The notes beneath the pieces were generated by a model. That model saw only the letters and a list, made by a program, of their open reading frames with translations. It was not told the origin of the DNA and did not search any database. Positions 44,495 to 53,209 of a stretch of DNA of 64,000 nt are shown here, piece after piece. How positions within the stretch are numbered: position 1 is the first letter of the stretch; each line of letters starts with the position of its first letter. A program made the position numbers and the translations under genes. This DNA comes from Altererythrobacter sp. KTW20L (lineage in GTDB: Bacteria; Pseudomonadota; Alphaproteobacteria; Sphingomonadales; Sphingomonadaceae). The DNA is taken from assembly GCF_023501975.1 (NCBI RefSeq), contig NZ_JAMFLH010000002.1, positions 231,963 to 295,962 of the forward strand. Direction: 5' to 3'.

Positions 44495-45355
44495 TCACAG
44501 CGGGGTGAAGTCCAGCCCCACATCGGCGGCGGGGGCGGATTGGGTGAGGCGGCCGACCGAGACATAGGTCACGCCCGTGGCGGCCTTGGCGCCGATGGTA
44601 TTGAGATTGATGCCGCCGCTCGCCTCTGTCGGCACGCGACCCGCGACCTGCTCCACCGCCTGGCGCAGGGTGGCCACGTCCATGTTGTCGAGCAACAGGT
44701 GGCTGGCCCCGGCCGCCAGCGCCGGTTCGATCTGGTCGAGCCGGTCCACTTCGCAGATCACGCTGGTCACGCCTGCAGCAATGGCGCGGCGCACGGCTTC
44801 GCCCACGCTGCCCGCCACGGCCACGTGGTTGTCCTTGATCATCGCCGCATCCCACAACCCCATGCGGTGGTTCTGCGCCCCACCCATGCGGGTGGCGTAT
44901 TTTTCCAGGTGGCGCAGGCCGGGGATGGTCTTGCGGGTGTCGAGCAGGGTCGCGTGCCCTTGCATGGCATCGACATAGGCGCGCGTCATGGTGGCGATGC
45001 CCGACAGGTGCTGCACGGTGTTGAGTGCGGCGCGTTCGGCGGTCAGCATGGCGCGGGCGTTGCCCGACAGGCGCATCAGGTCGGACCCGGCAGGAACGCT
45101 CGCACCCTCCTCCACCAGCACCTCGATGGCCATGGCGGGATCGAGGCTGCGGAAAAAGGCCACGGCAATCGGCAGGCCCGCCACGACGATGGCATCGCGG
45201 CAGTCCATCACGCCGGTAAACCGTGCCTCGGCGGGGATCACGCTATCGGCCGTCACATCGCGCCCGCCGCCCGGCAGGCCTACCCCCAGGTCCTCGTCCA
45301 AAGTGGCACGGACGAACTGGGCGAGGTCGAAGCCGGGGAGGGTGAAATTTTCCAT
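44495..45355 (-). CDS. nadC: Quinolinate phosphoribosyltransferase
   Basis: This 286-residue enzyme converts quinolinate and PRPP to nicotinate mononucleotide in NAD synthesis. Blocks include RATLDEDLGVGLPGGGRDVTADSVIP, ARAMLTAERAALNTVQHLSGIAT, LDTRKTIPGLRHLEKYATRMGGAQNHRMGL, MIKDNHVA and EASGGINLNTI. The start is the ATG at 45355; a GTG two codons upstream is possible. nadA/nadB are not in the window. Confidence 0.95.
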   Translation of the reverse strand: MENFTLPGFDLAQFVRATLDEDLGVGLPGGGRDVTADSVIPAEARFTGVMDCRDAIVVAGLPIAVAFFRSLDPAMAIEVLVEEGASVPAGSDLMRLSGNARAMLTAERAALNTVQHLSGIATMTRAYVDAMQGHATLLDTRKTIPGLRHLEKYATRMGGAQNHRMGLWDAAMIKDNHVAVAGSVGEAVRRAIAAGVTSVICEVDRLDQIEPALAAGASHLLLDNMDVATLRQAVEQVAGRVPTEASGGINLNTIGAKAATGVTYVSVGRLTQSAPAADVGLDFTPL

Positions 45356-45377
45356 CGACACCCACTGCCAAAACCGC

Positions 45378-45447
45378 CCGTTCGTGTCGAGGAGGACACT
45401 TGTTTTCCCCACCCCCATCCGAGGACGAACGCCCGGATGGGCGTTCG
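45378..45447. repeat. Partial copy of the sufS-type repeat and a hairpin between nadC and the LytTR gene
   Basis: CCGTTCGTGTCGAG (45378-45391) matches the arm of the sufS palindrome and is followed by a small GTGTC/GACAC hairpin. Then comes a perfect stem CGAACGCCC/GGGCGTTCG (45426-45434 and 45439-45447) with a GGAT loop. The second stem could terminate the regulator gene transcript, but it lacks a U tract on the minus strand. Confidence 0.5.
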
Positions 45448-45456
45448 AAAAGCAAA

Positions 45457-46254
45457 CTAGTGCACGAACCGCGCCACGACATCCCGATATGACCGGCTCA
45501 CCTTCACCTCCGCGCCCGAATCCAGCACCAGGAAGCATTCCCCGTTGGTGTGCGGACGGACCTGGCGCACCAGGTCGAGGTTGACGATGGTCGAGCGGTG
45601 GACGCGCTGGAAATTGCGCGGATCGAGCCGACGTTCAAGGTCCTTCATCGTCTCGCGCAGGATCAGCGAATTGTCGCCGGTATAGATGCACATGTAGTCG
45701 CCGGCGGCCTCGATATGCTCGATGGTATCGACATCGACGCGGAAGATCTGGCCGCGATCCTTGATGTTGATCATCTTTTCGAAGCGGGCGGAAACCTCGT
45801 CCTCGCCCGCGCCCATTTCCTCCAGGCTTTCGGGGCTGACTTCGGCCAGCACGTCCTTCAGTTTTTCCGCCTCTTCCGCGCTGCGCTTCTCGGAAAGGCG
45901 CTGGCGCACGCGCTCAATGGTATCGGCGAGCTTGGCCTCATCCACCGGCTTCATCAGGTAATTGACGGCGTTGGCCTCGAAGGCGCGGATCGCGTGTTCC
46001 TGGTAGGCGGTGACGAAGACGAACAGCGGCGGCTCGATCTCCATCACGCCCTTCACCACGGAAAACCCGTCGAACCCCGGCATCTGGATGTCGAGGAATA
46101 CGAGGTCGGGCTTCTCGGTCTTGATCGCGCGGATCGCCTCGCGGCCATTGGCGCAGGTGCCGATCACCTCGACATCGGGAAAGGCTTCCAGCCGCAGTTG
46201 CAGGCCCTGGATGGCCAGTTTCTCGTCATCGACGACGATGGTGCGAATGGTCAT
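45457..46254 (-). CDS. LytTR-family response regulator (second system)
   Basis: This 265-residue regulator has a receiver domain with D9/D10, D55 in LVFLDIQMPGFDG, T82 and K102, then a 50-residue linker and a LytTR domain (about 165-262) with DVDTIEHIEAAGDYMCIYTGDN and NFQRVHRSTIVNLDLV. Its ATG overlaps the stop of the kinase gene upstream (ATGA), so they are partners. Target genes are not evident. Confidence 0.9.
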   Translation of the reverse strand: MTIRTIVVDDEKLAIQGLQLRLEAFPDVEVIGTCANGREAIRAIKTEKPDLVFLDIQMPGFDGFSVVKGVMEIEPPLFVFVTAYQEHAIRAFEANAVNYLMKPVDEAKLADTIERVRQRLSEKRSAEEAEKLKDVLAEVSPESLEEMGAGEDEVSARFEKMINIKDRGQIFRVDVDTIEHIEAAGDYMCIYTGDNSLILRETMKDLERRLDPRNFQRVHRSTIVNLDLVRQVRPHTNGECFLVLDSGAEVKVSRSYRDVVARFVH

Positions 46255-47519
46255 GGTGTAGTTCCAATCGGCTGTGCCGCGGCAAGCGAGCCGGCGGCTG
46301 GGGTTGCGGGCATCCTGGCTTCTTCCGCCCCCTCGGCCGAAGCATCCCTTTCGAAGGGAATTTCTATAACGACAGTAAAGCCTCCTCCGGGCGGCGTGGC
46401 AATCTCGAAACGGTGCTGCTCGCCATAGGCCTGGGCCAGCCGGTCGCGAATATTGGCGAGGCCCACGCCGGTGGAGACCGAGCGGCCCGCCCCCGGGCTG
46501 CTGTCGATGATATCGTTGCGGCGCGAGCCCTGCAGGCCCGGCCCGGTATCGGCCACGGTCAGTCGCAGGCGGTTGCCCAGCACCTGCGCCGCCACCGAAA
46601 TTCGTGCACCTTCCTCCTGCGCCGAAACGCCGTACTTGATGGCGTTCTCGACCAGCGGCTGGAGCAGCATGGAGGGGATCATGGCCTGGGCGGCATCGGG
46701 ATCGATGCGGAATTCGGTGCGCAGGCGCTCCTCGAACCGCATCCGCTCGATCTCGAGGTAGAGCTGCAGCGTTTCCACCTCCTGCGCGATCGTCACCCGC
46801 ACGCCGGGCTGCATCACCAGGGTGTGGCGCAGGAAACTCGACAGGCGGGTCAACATGGCGTTGGCGGGGGCAGTCTGCTTGAGGAGGACGAGGGTGCTGA
46901 TCGAATTCAATGTGTTGAACAGGAAATGCGGGTTCAGCTGGTAACGCAGCATGGCCAGCTGCGCCGCCGTGGCCTGTGCTTCCAGACGCTCGAGCCGGTC
47001 ATTCTGTTCCTCAACCGTCAGGAAGAAATTGATCGCATAGTACAGCGCCGACCAGGCCCCCAGCAGCGGCGCATCGAGATAGGACACCACCAGCAGCAGG
47101 CTGGCGAAATTGCCTTCAGCCCCACCCTGGTAGATGCTCAGCGTCCAGGCATTAATGAAGGCGCTGACCGCCACTGCCGCTGCCAGGGCCACGGCAGTCA
47201 GACCCCAGGTCACCAGCGGGCGGCGGTTGATCAGGTAGGAATAGATCACCGACAGGATCAGGCTGATCGACAGGCCGGTGATGGCGGCGATCAGCGCCAG
47301 GACCAGGTAATCGAGCGGCCGGTCATTGGCCACCACCGTGGCGCTGCGGAACACCATGGCCCCGCCCCAGCCGAGGAACTGCAGCCGCCAGAAAGCGCGG
47401 TTCTTGTCGGCGAAGAACGGCGTCGGCTTGAACGGCAGCATGGCGATGGTGCCGTTGGCCACCGGCCCCCCGGCCGAAGGAGCGGGTTTGCGGGCAGAAG
47501 TGAAACGACCGAGCGCCAT
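46251..47519 (-). CDS. LytS-type sensor histidine kinase (second system)
   Basis: This 422-residue kinase has four transmembrane helices (about residues 70-95, 103-124, 138-150 and 153-168), a short coiled coil, and a His_kinase domain with phosphoacceptor H198 in YQLNPHFLFNTLNSI. The ATPase motifs are MLLQPLVENAIKYGV, DTGPGLQG and GVGLANIRDRLAQAYG. It differs from the kinase at 9453 by having almost no periplasmic loop, so the signal is probably sensed in the membrane. The response regulator overlaps its stop. Confidence 0.88.
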   Translation of the reverse strand: MALGRFTSARKPAPSAGGPVANGTIAMLPFKPTPFFADKNRAFWRLQFLGWGGAMVFRSATVVANDRPLDYLVLALIAAITGLSISLILSVIYSYLINRRPLVTWGLTAVALAAAVAVSAFINAWTLSIYQGGAEGNFASLLLVVSYLDAPLLGAWSALYYAINFFLTVEEQNDRLERLEAQATAAQLAMLRYQLNPHFLFNTLNSISTLVLLKQTAPANAMLTRLSSFLRHTLVMQPGVRVTIAQEVETLQLYLEIERMRFEERLRTEFRIDPDAAQAMIPSMLLQPLVENAIKYGVSAQEEGARISVAAQVLGNRLRLTVADTGPGLQGSRRNDIIDSSPGAGRSVSTGVGLANIRDRLAQAYGEQHRFEIATPPGGGFTVVIEIPFERDASAEGAEEARMPATPAAGSLAAAQPIGTTP

Positions 47520-47535
47520 GCCGCTGCGCCCGCGC

Positions 47536-48237
47536 CTAGCTGTTGCGGGCCTGGCGCGCTTCGGCCACGGCGCGGCCGATCGCCTCGCGGCCCACGGCAC
47601 CATCCAGAGCACGGTCGCCCACAATCCAGCTCGGCGTGCCGGAAATGCCCAGCGTCTGCGCCATGAAGACATTGTTCTGCAACTGCGCCTCGAACTGCCC
47701 CGCGGCAATGGCGGCATGGGCGCGCTCAAGATCGACGCCAGCGGTAGTGGCTGCCGCATCGATCGAGGCGGACGTGACCTGGCCCATGGCGAACATGGCA
47801 TTGTGGAACGCCTCGAACCTGCCCTGTTGCGCGGCGGCCAGCGCCATGCGCGCGGCGTCGGCGCTTTCGGCGCTGAGGATCGGATATTCGCGGATCACCA
47901 CTTTCAGGTCCGGATTGGCGGCGATCAGTGCGTTCACATCGGCCACGCTCTGGCGGCAGAAGGAACAGGCATAGTCGGTGAATTCGACCAGGGTGATCGT
48001 GCCTTGCGGATTGCCCAGCACGGCGCCGGGGAACGGCGTCTCGATCTCGGCCCGCATGGGCTCGATCCGCTCCAGCGTCTGGCGGCGCTGCAGCTCGGCC
48101 ATGGCCTGGGGCAGCACTTCGGGGTTTGCCATGATGTAGGCTTCGGTCTGGCGGTCCCCCAGTCCGGATAGGGCAAAAGCCGCCGCACCGGCAAAACCGG
48201 CGATCAGCGAAACGACAATGGTGGCAATCCAGCGCAT
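47536..48237 (-). CDS. DsbA-family thiol oxidoreductase
   Basis: This 233-residue periplasmic protein has an N-terminal signal anchor (MRWIATIVVSLIAGFAGAAAFAL), a helical spacer and a thioredoxin fold with active site C91-S-F-C94 in FTDYACSFCRQS, a helical insert with ARMALAAAQQGRFEAFHNAMF, and the cis-Pro region ISGTPSWIVGDRAL. It resembles the Com1/BdbD-like DsbA group. It may form disulfides in exported proteins. The kinase gene follows 16 bases downstream. Confidence 0.9.
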   Translation of the reverse strand: MRWIATIVVSLIAGFAGAAAFALSGLGDRQTEAYIMANPEVLPQAMAELQRRQTLERIEPMRAEIETPFPGAVLGNPQGTITLVEFTDYACSFCRQSVADVNALIAANPDLKVVIREYPILSAESADAARMALAAAQQGRFEAFHNAMFAMGQVTSASIDAAATTAGVDLERAHAAIAAGQFEAQLQNNVFMAQTLGISGTPSWIVGDRALDGAVGREAIGRAVAEARQARNS

Positions 48238-48241
48238 AGTC

Positions 48242-48507
48242 AGGCCTCGGACCCGATAGCAGTACGTCCGAGGCGGTCCAATGGCGAACATATCGGGCCA
48301 AAGGGGCTGCGGGGAGGGCTGGTGGCCCTTCCAAAGCCGCTTTGGTTCGAGATGGAAGCCATTGGATCGCCCCACAGGGGTTTGGCCAGAATGGCCCATT
48401 GCCCCGTCAGAAAAGCTTGAAATATCGACATATTACTGCGCTTTTCCTCCTTGCACTGAGCCATTCTGACTCAAACCTCGGGCGCGCTGCTATCGGGTCC
48501 GAGGCCT
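48242..48507. repeat. 21-bp perfect inverted repeat flanking a 224-bp spacer
   Basis: The arm at 48242-48262 is the exact reverse complement of 48487-48507 (core CCTCGGACCCGATAGCAG and CTGCTATCGGGTCCGAGG). The repeat lies between the dsbA-like start and the M48 peptidase stop and bounds nearly the whole intergenic region. The spacer has no credible gene and no target-site duplication is visible outside the arms. Confidence 0.9.
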
Positions 48508-48512
48508 TGCGC

Positions 48513-49874
48513 CTAGCGGCGTTCTTCCTGCCGTTCAATCTGCGCGCGCGCCTGGAGGCCCACGTCCTGTGCGCGGATCCAGTCGGGCGAGCCGGTCGGC
48601 AGGCCCTGCTCGGCCCCGCGCGCGCTCATCAGGGCGGCGCGCGGGTTGCCGCTCATGATCTGCTGTTCGGCGCTGGCGAGCTGGGCGCGCGGGATATCGC
48701 CACGCTGGCCATAGACCACGCCCAGCTGGTACCAGGCAAAGGGATTTTCCCGATCGCGGCCCACGGCGGCGCGCAGCACGCGCTCGGCCTCCTCCAGGTG
48801 CATGGGGTTTTCGGTGGCCAGCAGGGCATGACCCAGCATGGGCGCAATCAGCGGGTCCGATCCGGTCAGCGCGACGGCGCGCCGCAGCGGATCGAGCGCT
48901 TCCAGCGGGCGACCGGATTCGAGCAGGATCTGGCCTTCCAGTTCAAGGAAATAGGGATTGTCCGGTTCCATCGCCAACAGGGCCTCGGCCTCGGCCAGGG
49001 CCATGTCGACCCGCGCATCCTTGTGAAAGGCATAGGCCCGGGCATAGCGCGCGGGCACGCCGGTCATATAGACTGGGAAGGCCTGCAAGGTCCGCTCGGG
49101 CGTGGAGAGATAGCCGAACAGCTTGGCCTTGATCCGCTCGAACCTTTCCTGGATCTGCGGATCGCCTGGCGCATCCCATGCCGCATCGGCCTCGTAATCG
49201 GCGCGCAAGGTGGCGATGCGGTTGCCCGACAGCGGGTGGGTGCGGGCATATTCGGCTTCCTGCGGGATGCCGCGGCGGAATTCGTAGCTTTGCAGCTTGC
49301 GGAAGAATTCGAGGCTGCCGCGCCCGCTGATTCCGGCGGCCGACAGGTAGGCGACCCCGGCAGCGTCGGCGCTGGCCTCCTGGTCGCGGCGGAAACCGAG
49401 ATAACTCGTCATCGCCGCCTGCTGGCCCAGCGCCATCACGCCCATCGCCGCCTCGCCGCCACCCGCCAGCGCCGCGGCAATGCCTGCCAGGGTGGACAGC
49501 AGGGTGATGCGCGTGGCGTTACCGGCGCCTTCGGAATGGCGGATGATGTGCCCGCCGGTGATATGGCCCAGCTCGTGCGCCAGCACGCCCTGCACCTCGA
49601 TCGCGGTGTCGGCCGTGGCGATCAGCCCGCTATGGATATAGACCCGCTGTCCGCCTGCCACGAAGGCATTGATCGAATTGTCGTTGATCAGCACCACGTC
49701 GACCGCACCGTAACCAAGGCCCGCCGCCTCGGACAGGGGGTCGATCATGTCTTGCAGCAGTTGCTCGGTCTCTGCATCGCGCAGGATGCTTTGCGCGGCA
49801 ACCGGGGTGGCGGCAGCGGACAACAGCGCGACGACAGCGACGAACCGGACCAGACCTTGGACGAGGGACAGCAT
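48513..49874 (-). CDS. M48 metallopeptidase with TPR region (BepA-like)
   Basis: This 453-residue periplasmic protein has a signal peptide ending in PVAAQ, an M48 peptidase domain with zinc motif H100-E101-x2-H104 (VLAHELGHITGGH) and the third ligand in RRDQEASADAAG, then helical TPR-like repeats from about residue 280 (ALAEAEALLAMEPDNPYFLELEGQIL). This is the layout of BepA/YfgC, which controls outer membrane protein and LptD assembly. All zinc residues are present. Confidence 0.9.
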   Translation of the reverse strand: MLSLVQGLVRFVAVVALLSAAATPVAAQSILRDAETEQLLQDMIDPLSEAAGLGYGAVDVVLINDNSINAFVAGGQRVYIHSGLIATADTAIEVQGVLAHELGHITGGHIIRHSEGAGNATRITLLSTLAGIAAALAGGGEAAMGVMALGQQAAMTSYLGFRRDQEASADAAGVAYLSAAGISGRGSLEFFRKLQSYEFRRGIPQEAEYARTHPLSGNRIATLRADYEADAAWDAPGDPQIQERFERIKAKLFGYLSTPERTLQAFPVYMTGVPARYARAYAFHKDARVDMALAEAEALLAMEPDNPYFLELEGQILLESGRPLEALDPLRRAVALTGSDPLIAPMLGHALLATENPMHLEEAERVLRAAVGRDRENPFAWYQLGVVYGQRGDIPRAQLASAEQQIMSGNPRAALMSARGAEQGLPTGSPDWIRAQDVGLQARAQIERQEERR

Positions 49875-49930
49875 GCGCCGATGCTAGCGCACCGGGCCAT
49901 GAACAGGAACTGAAGACTTGCCTTATGCGG

Positions 49931-51313
49931 TCAGGCCGCCAGCTTGCGTGCTGCGCGTTCGACCAGGCCTGCATCGGCCGGCACTTCGCCCAGAACCTCT
50001 ACCATGCCTGAAGCACCACGGCGGACCATGACCAACGCGAACTCCGCGCCGTCTGTGGCGATGTCGGAGAAGCTTTGCGGGGCCAGCGCGCGCAGTTTGC
50101 GGGCAGTGGCCGGGCGCGGAGCACTTGTGTCACGGGCGGGGCGGTTGCTTGCGTCGCGGCGCAGGGCGCGTTCGCTTGCCACCACGCCTTTAAGGCCCCC
50201 ATCGATGCTGGCGAGATAGCCCCCCAGCTCGCCCTGGCCGAGGCCCATGCGCTGCGCGTGGAGCAGGGCCGTGGAATATTCGGTGAGGCGCGTCTTGTCG
50301 TAATCTGCCCCGAACACCAGCTTGACCAGCGGCGTCATCGGAGCGCGGCTTTGCATGGGCAGGCCCGCATCGGCGAGCATTTCGGAAAATTCCTCCGGCT
50401 CGCGCGCTGCGGCAAGGGCGAAATCGTGCGCCCGGCCGATTGCTTCGTACAGCGCGCCGCGGGTGCGGTCCTCGCTGCTGCGTGCTTCCAGCGCCTGCTC
50501 GCGGGCGGCGGCCAGCCAGTCGGCCAGGCTGGTCGGCTGGTCAGCTGCGATTTCAAATGACGGCCCGGGAGCAGCGGCGAGCGATCCGTCCGCTTCGTCC
50601 AGCCCGAACGACGGGACAGGCAGGGCAGTGTCACAGCCTTGCGGGGCACCGGGACCATCGGCCCAATCGGCCAGTTCGGTGGGCGACGCAACGTCTAGAG
50701 CCTGGCCGATCTCCAGCAACAGGGCATCGGTCGTGCGGGCGTCGGCCATTTCCTTCCAGTTGATCACGCCGAAGATGAAATCAATCGTCTCGTCGTCGCT
50801 GGAAAAGGGCAGCAGGATGCCGCGATAGGCGATGATGTTGCCGCGCTGGTTGACGAATTCGGCTTCGAACCCGATCGGTGCCTGGTTGGCGATGATCTGC
50901 ATGTAGTGATCGGTGATGCGTGACAGCAGCGAGCGCGGGGGCACGTCGGACAGGCGCGAAATGACCGCGCCGTTTGCGCCGCATTCCTCGGCCAGGGCTG
51001 CGCCGAGGAAGGCCACTGCCGGATCCTCGATCCCCTTGGAGAAGTCGAGCAGCACGCCGTGCGGGCCGAAATCGGGCAGGAGCTGCGGATCGAGATCCTC
51101 GACATTGGGGAAATTGCGGTCTTCGAGCAGGGCCGCCCAGAAGTTGTAGGCCCGCACCTGCATCCGGCGCTCGTCCGCACCTATTGCGGCGGGGGGCGAA
51201 TCATTGCCAACCTCGTCCTGGAGCAGGAGGTCGCCGTCCTGATCGTCCAATCCGGACTGGCCGGACCCTTGCGGGCTGTCGTAACCGCCGAAATTGCCGC
51301 GCAACGTATCCAT
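49931..51313 (-). CDS. PAS-domain protein, regulatory role likely
   Basis: This 460-residue cytoplasmic protein has an N-terminal acidic region and a PAS_5-type domain (about residues 55-190) with YNFWAALLEDRNFPNVEDLDP, HGVLLDFSKGIEDP and FEAEFVNQRGNIIAYRGILLPFSSDDE. The C-terminal half is helical with low-complexity linkers and no output domain I recognise. Alphaproteobacterial PAS_5 proteins are usually of unknown function. It appears monocistronic. Confidence 0.72.
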   Translation of the reverse strand: MDTLRGNFGGYDSPQGSGQSGLDDQDGDLLLQDEVGNDSPPAAIGADERRMQVRAYNFWAALLEDRNFPNVEDLDPQLLPDFGPHGVLLDFSKGIEDPAVAFLGAALAEECGANGAVISRLSDVPPRSLLSRITDHYMQIIANQAPIGFEAEFVNQRGNIIAYRGILLPFSSDDETIDFIFGVINWKEMADARTTDALLLEIGQALDVASPTELADWADGPGAPQGCDTALPVPSFGLDEADGSLAAAPGPSFEIAADQPTSLADWLAAAREQALEARSSEDRTRGALYEAIGRAHDFALAAAREPEEFSEMLADAGLPMQSRAPMTPLVKLVFGADYDKTRLTEYSTALLHAQRMGLGQGELGGYLASIDGGLKGVVASERALRRDASNRPARDTSAPRPATARKLRALAPQSFSDIATDGAEFALVMVRRGASGMVEVLGEVPADAGLVERAARKLAA

Positions 51314-51399
51314 CGCAGGTAAATCCCCAAATCTTTCAATGGGGGTCCTTTTGGCGCGACGTGGTAAATATTCGGTGAAGTTGCGCCGCTTTGCCTGCG

Positions 51400-51918
51400 T
51401 TACAGCAGGTAGCGCATGCGGATCGTCTTGTGCACCGGCGCGGCGCCGACATCGAAAGCGGCCTCGTCGAAGCCCGGCGGGCCCATGCGGACCGGCGCAT
51501 CGCGCGAGAAACCGAACCCTTCGCGCGGGATCATCGACAGCACCCGGTCGGCCCGGCCATTGCTGTTCTCGTCATGCAGCAGTGCCACGGCATAGGTTCC
51601 CGGCTCGACCCGGTCGAAGCGCAGCACCAGCCCATCGTGGGCCTGCATCGACAGGCGGTGTGAGGCGGGATCGTCGCGGCAATCGGGGAAATGGTCTGGC
51701 CGAGTGGTGAGGCAGGCCTGGACCATCCCGTGATCGTTGCGCAGGTTCGAGACGGCAATGCGCACACTGGTGGTCGGCACGGCGGACTTGGCGGGAAGGG
51801 CGGGGAGCACCACTGTGGAGCTCGACAGGGCCAGGATCAATAGAGCGAGCGCGCCGACAAGCCGCGGTCGGTGCCGCACAACCGGTCCCAGAAACGGAAA
51901 TAGAGCCCGAAATTGCAT
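51400..51918 (-). CDS. DUF2141 domain protein, exported
   Basis: This 172-residue protein has a hydrophobic leader (LVGALALLILALSSSTVVLPAL) and a DUF2141 domain: VRIAVSNLRNDHGMVQACLT, then VEPGTYAVALLHDENSNGRAD, and FSRDAPVRMGPPGFDEAAF. The function is unknown, and the domain has a beta-sandwich look. The ATG at 51918 overlaps the upstream desaturase-like gene by 82 bases; the GTG at 51879 or a later start would reduce this. The two are co-oriented and probably cotranscribed. Confidence 0.75.
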   Translation of the reverse strand: MQFRALFPFLGPVVRHRPRLVGALALLILALSSSTVVLPALPAKSAVPTTSVRIAVSNLRNDHGMVQACLTTRPDHFPDCRDDPASHRLSMQAHDGLVLRFDRVEPGTYAVALLHDENSNGRADRVLSMIPREGFGFSRDAPVRMGPPGFDEAAFDVGAAPVHKTIRMRYLL

Positions 51919-52559
51919 AAATACTCATCATGATGCCGCTGGTGGTGGCTAGCTGTTATCAGCCAGTACCCTGCCCGCGAATGAACAACCCAGCGGGGAA
52001 ACATCTCCCATCCCATGTGGTTCGTCACGCCCATAACCGTCATTATCAAGAGCACAAGCCCCAGCATGCCCACATGGATGGGGATTACGAAGACCAGCAG
52101 CGGGATCACCAGCGCGCCGGTCAGTGCCTCGATGGGGTGGAAACTCATCGCTGCCCAGGCAGTCGGCGGACGGCTGGCATGGTGGACCGCATGGGCCAGG
52201 CGAAACCAGCGCGGCACGTGCATCAAGCGGTGAGTCCAGTAGAACCAGGTGTCGTGGAGGAACAGGAAAGCGAGCAGGCTGAGCGGCATGTACCACAGCG
52301 GATAGGCGGCCGGATCGGTATAGATCAGCGTCCAGCCGAGGTCCTGCCAGGCCCAGGCCACCACGCCTGCCGGTATGCCATAGATTGCCGCCGACATCAG
52401 CGACCAGCCTATCTCGCGGCGGATCTGCGGTTCCAGCCCGTCGTACAGTCCGGGGCGCACCTTGCGCGTCGCCCAGGCGAACACGCCGCTGGTGACAAGG
52501 TAGCGCACACCGACGATCAGGGTCATGGCCAATGCGGAAAGGATGATGGCGACAGTCAC
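51837..52559 (-). CDS. Fatty acid hydroxylase/sterol desaturase superfamily protein
   Basis: This 240-residue integral membrane di-iron oxygenase has several transmembrane helices and three histidine boxes: HDTWFYWTHRLMH, HAVHH and ASHHQRHHDEY. The superfamily inserts hydroxyl groups or double bases into lipids or carotenoids; the exact substrate cannot be read from sequence. The DUF2141 gene overlaps its end. Confidence 0.87.
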   Translation of the reverse strand: MTVAIILSALAMTLIVGVRYLVTSGVFAWATRKVRPGLYDGLEPQIRREIGWSLMSAAIYGIPAGVVAWAWQDLGWTLIYTDPAAYPLWYMPLSLLAFLFLHDTWFYWTHRLMHVPRWFRLAHAVHHASRPPTAWAAMSFHPIEALTGALVIPLLVFVIPIHVGMLGLVLLIMTVMGVTNHMGWEMFPRWVVHSRAGYWLITASHHQRHHDEYLCNFGLYFRFWDRLCGTDRGLSARSLY

Positions 52560-52628
52560 GCGCGATCCCTTAGCAAAGCGGTGCGTGGCCGAACAGGCCG
52601 ACCTTGATCACCCCCCTATGATCGCTCC

Positions 52629-53147
52629 CTATTCCGGTCGCCCCACGGCCCACGGCTCGCACTGCGGATCGAGCAGCACCTGATGGCGGCGCAGCGCGGC
52701 GCGGGCGAGGCGTTCCACTTCCACCTTGCGGCGGGCCGGGGCGAGCGGCTGGCTGGGGGCGGGGCGGATGATCTCCGCATCATATTCGTCGGCCACGATC
52801 ACGCCGCACAGGTCAGGGCGGAAATCCTCCCCTTCCAGGCAGGCGCGATCAAGTTCGGGCGGCAGGCCCCAGAAGAAACGGTCGCAAAAATCGAGATAGT
52901 CGGGCCACTTGCCGTCACCCATCAGGTCTCCGCGGGCGCACTTTATCTCCACAATCACGATCCGGCCCTTGGGATCGACCCCCATCAGGTCCGCCCGCCG
53001 ACCGTTGCGCAGCGGCATTTCGGGAATCATCCAGATATCGTTGCGGGCAAACAGCCGCCCGATCCCCCGCGCCACGGCGAGCGAGCGCAGGCCCGAAGCA
53101 CCTGCCAGGGGAGGGGTGCGCAACGTGTCGGAAAGCGAATCGGCCAT
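52629..53147 (-). CDS. mmcB: DNA repair protein MmcB
   Basis: This 172-residue protein of the MmcB family is a putative PD-(D/E)XK nuclease: RNDIWMIPEMPLRNGRRADLMGVDPKGRIVIVEIKCARGDLMGD (read in parts) carries the E...D...E-x-K pattern with D in RADLMG and EIK. In Caulobacter the homologue is DNA-damage induced and aids repair. The start at 53147 is 12 bases from a perfect LexA box, supporting SOS control here too. Upstream frame to 53417 is not supported. Confidence 0.9.
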   Translation of the reverse strand: MADSLSDTLRTPPLAGASGLRSLAVARGIGRLFARNDIWMIPEMPLRNGRRADLMGVDPKGRIVIVEIKCARGDLMGDGKWPDYLDFCDRFFWGLPPELDRACLEGEDFRPDLCGVIVADEYDAEIIRPAPSQPLAPARRKVEVERLARAALRRHQVLLDPQCEPWAVGRPE

Positions 53148-53159
53148 GGCGCGAAACTG

Positions 53160-53174
53160 GAACGAAATGCGAAC
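53160..53174 (-). promoter_or_regulatory. LexA (SOS) operator of mmcB
   Basis: GAAC-N7-GAAC on the plus strand (53160-53174), which reads GTTC-N7-GTTC on the minus strand, is the exact alphaproteobacterial LexA direct-repeat consensus. It ends 12 bases upstream of the mmcB ATG, the expected position for repression. Both half-sites are perfect. Confidence 0.8.
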
Positions 53175-53209
53175 ACCGTCAAGCGTTGCCCGTATGTCGG
53201 CCGTGCGAA

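Noticed and set aside
48342..49913. 523-codon frame on the plus strand opposite the M48 peptidase
   Set aside because: It is antisense to an intact metallopeptidase with complete zinc motifs; the translation is low complexity.
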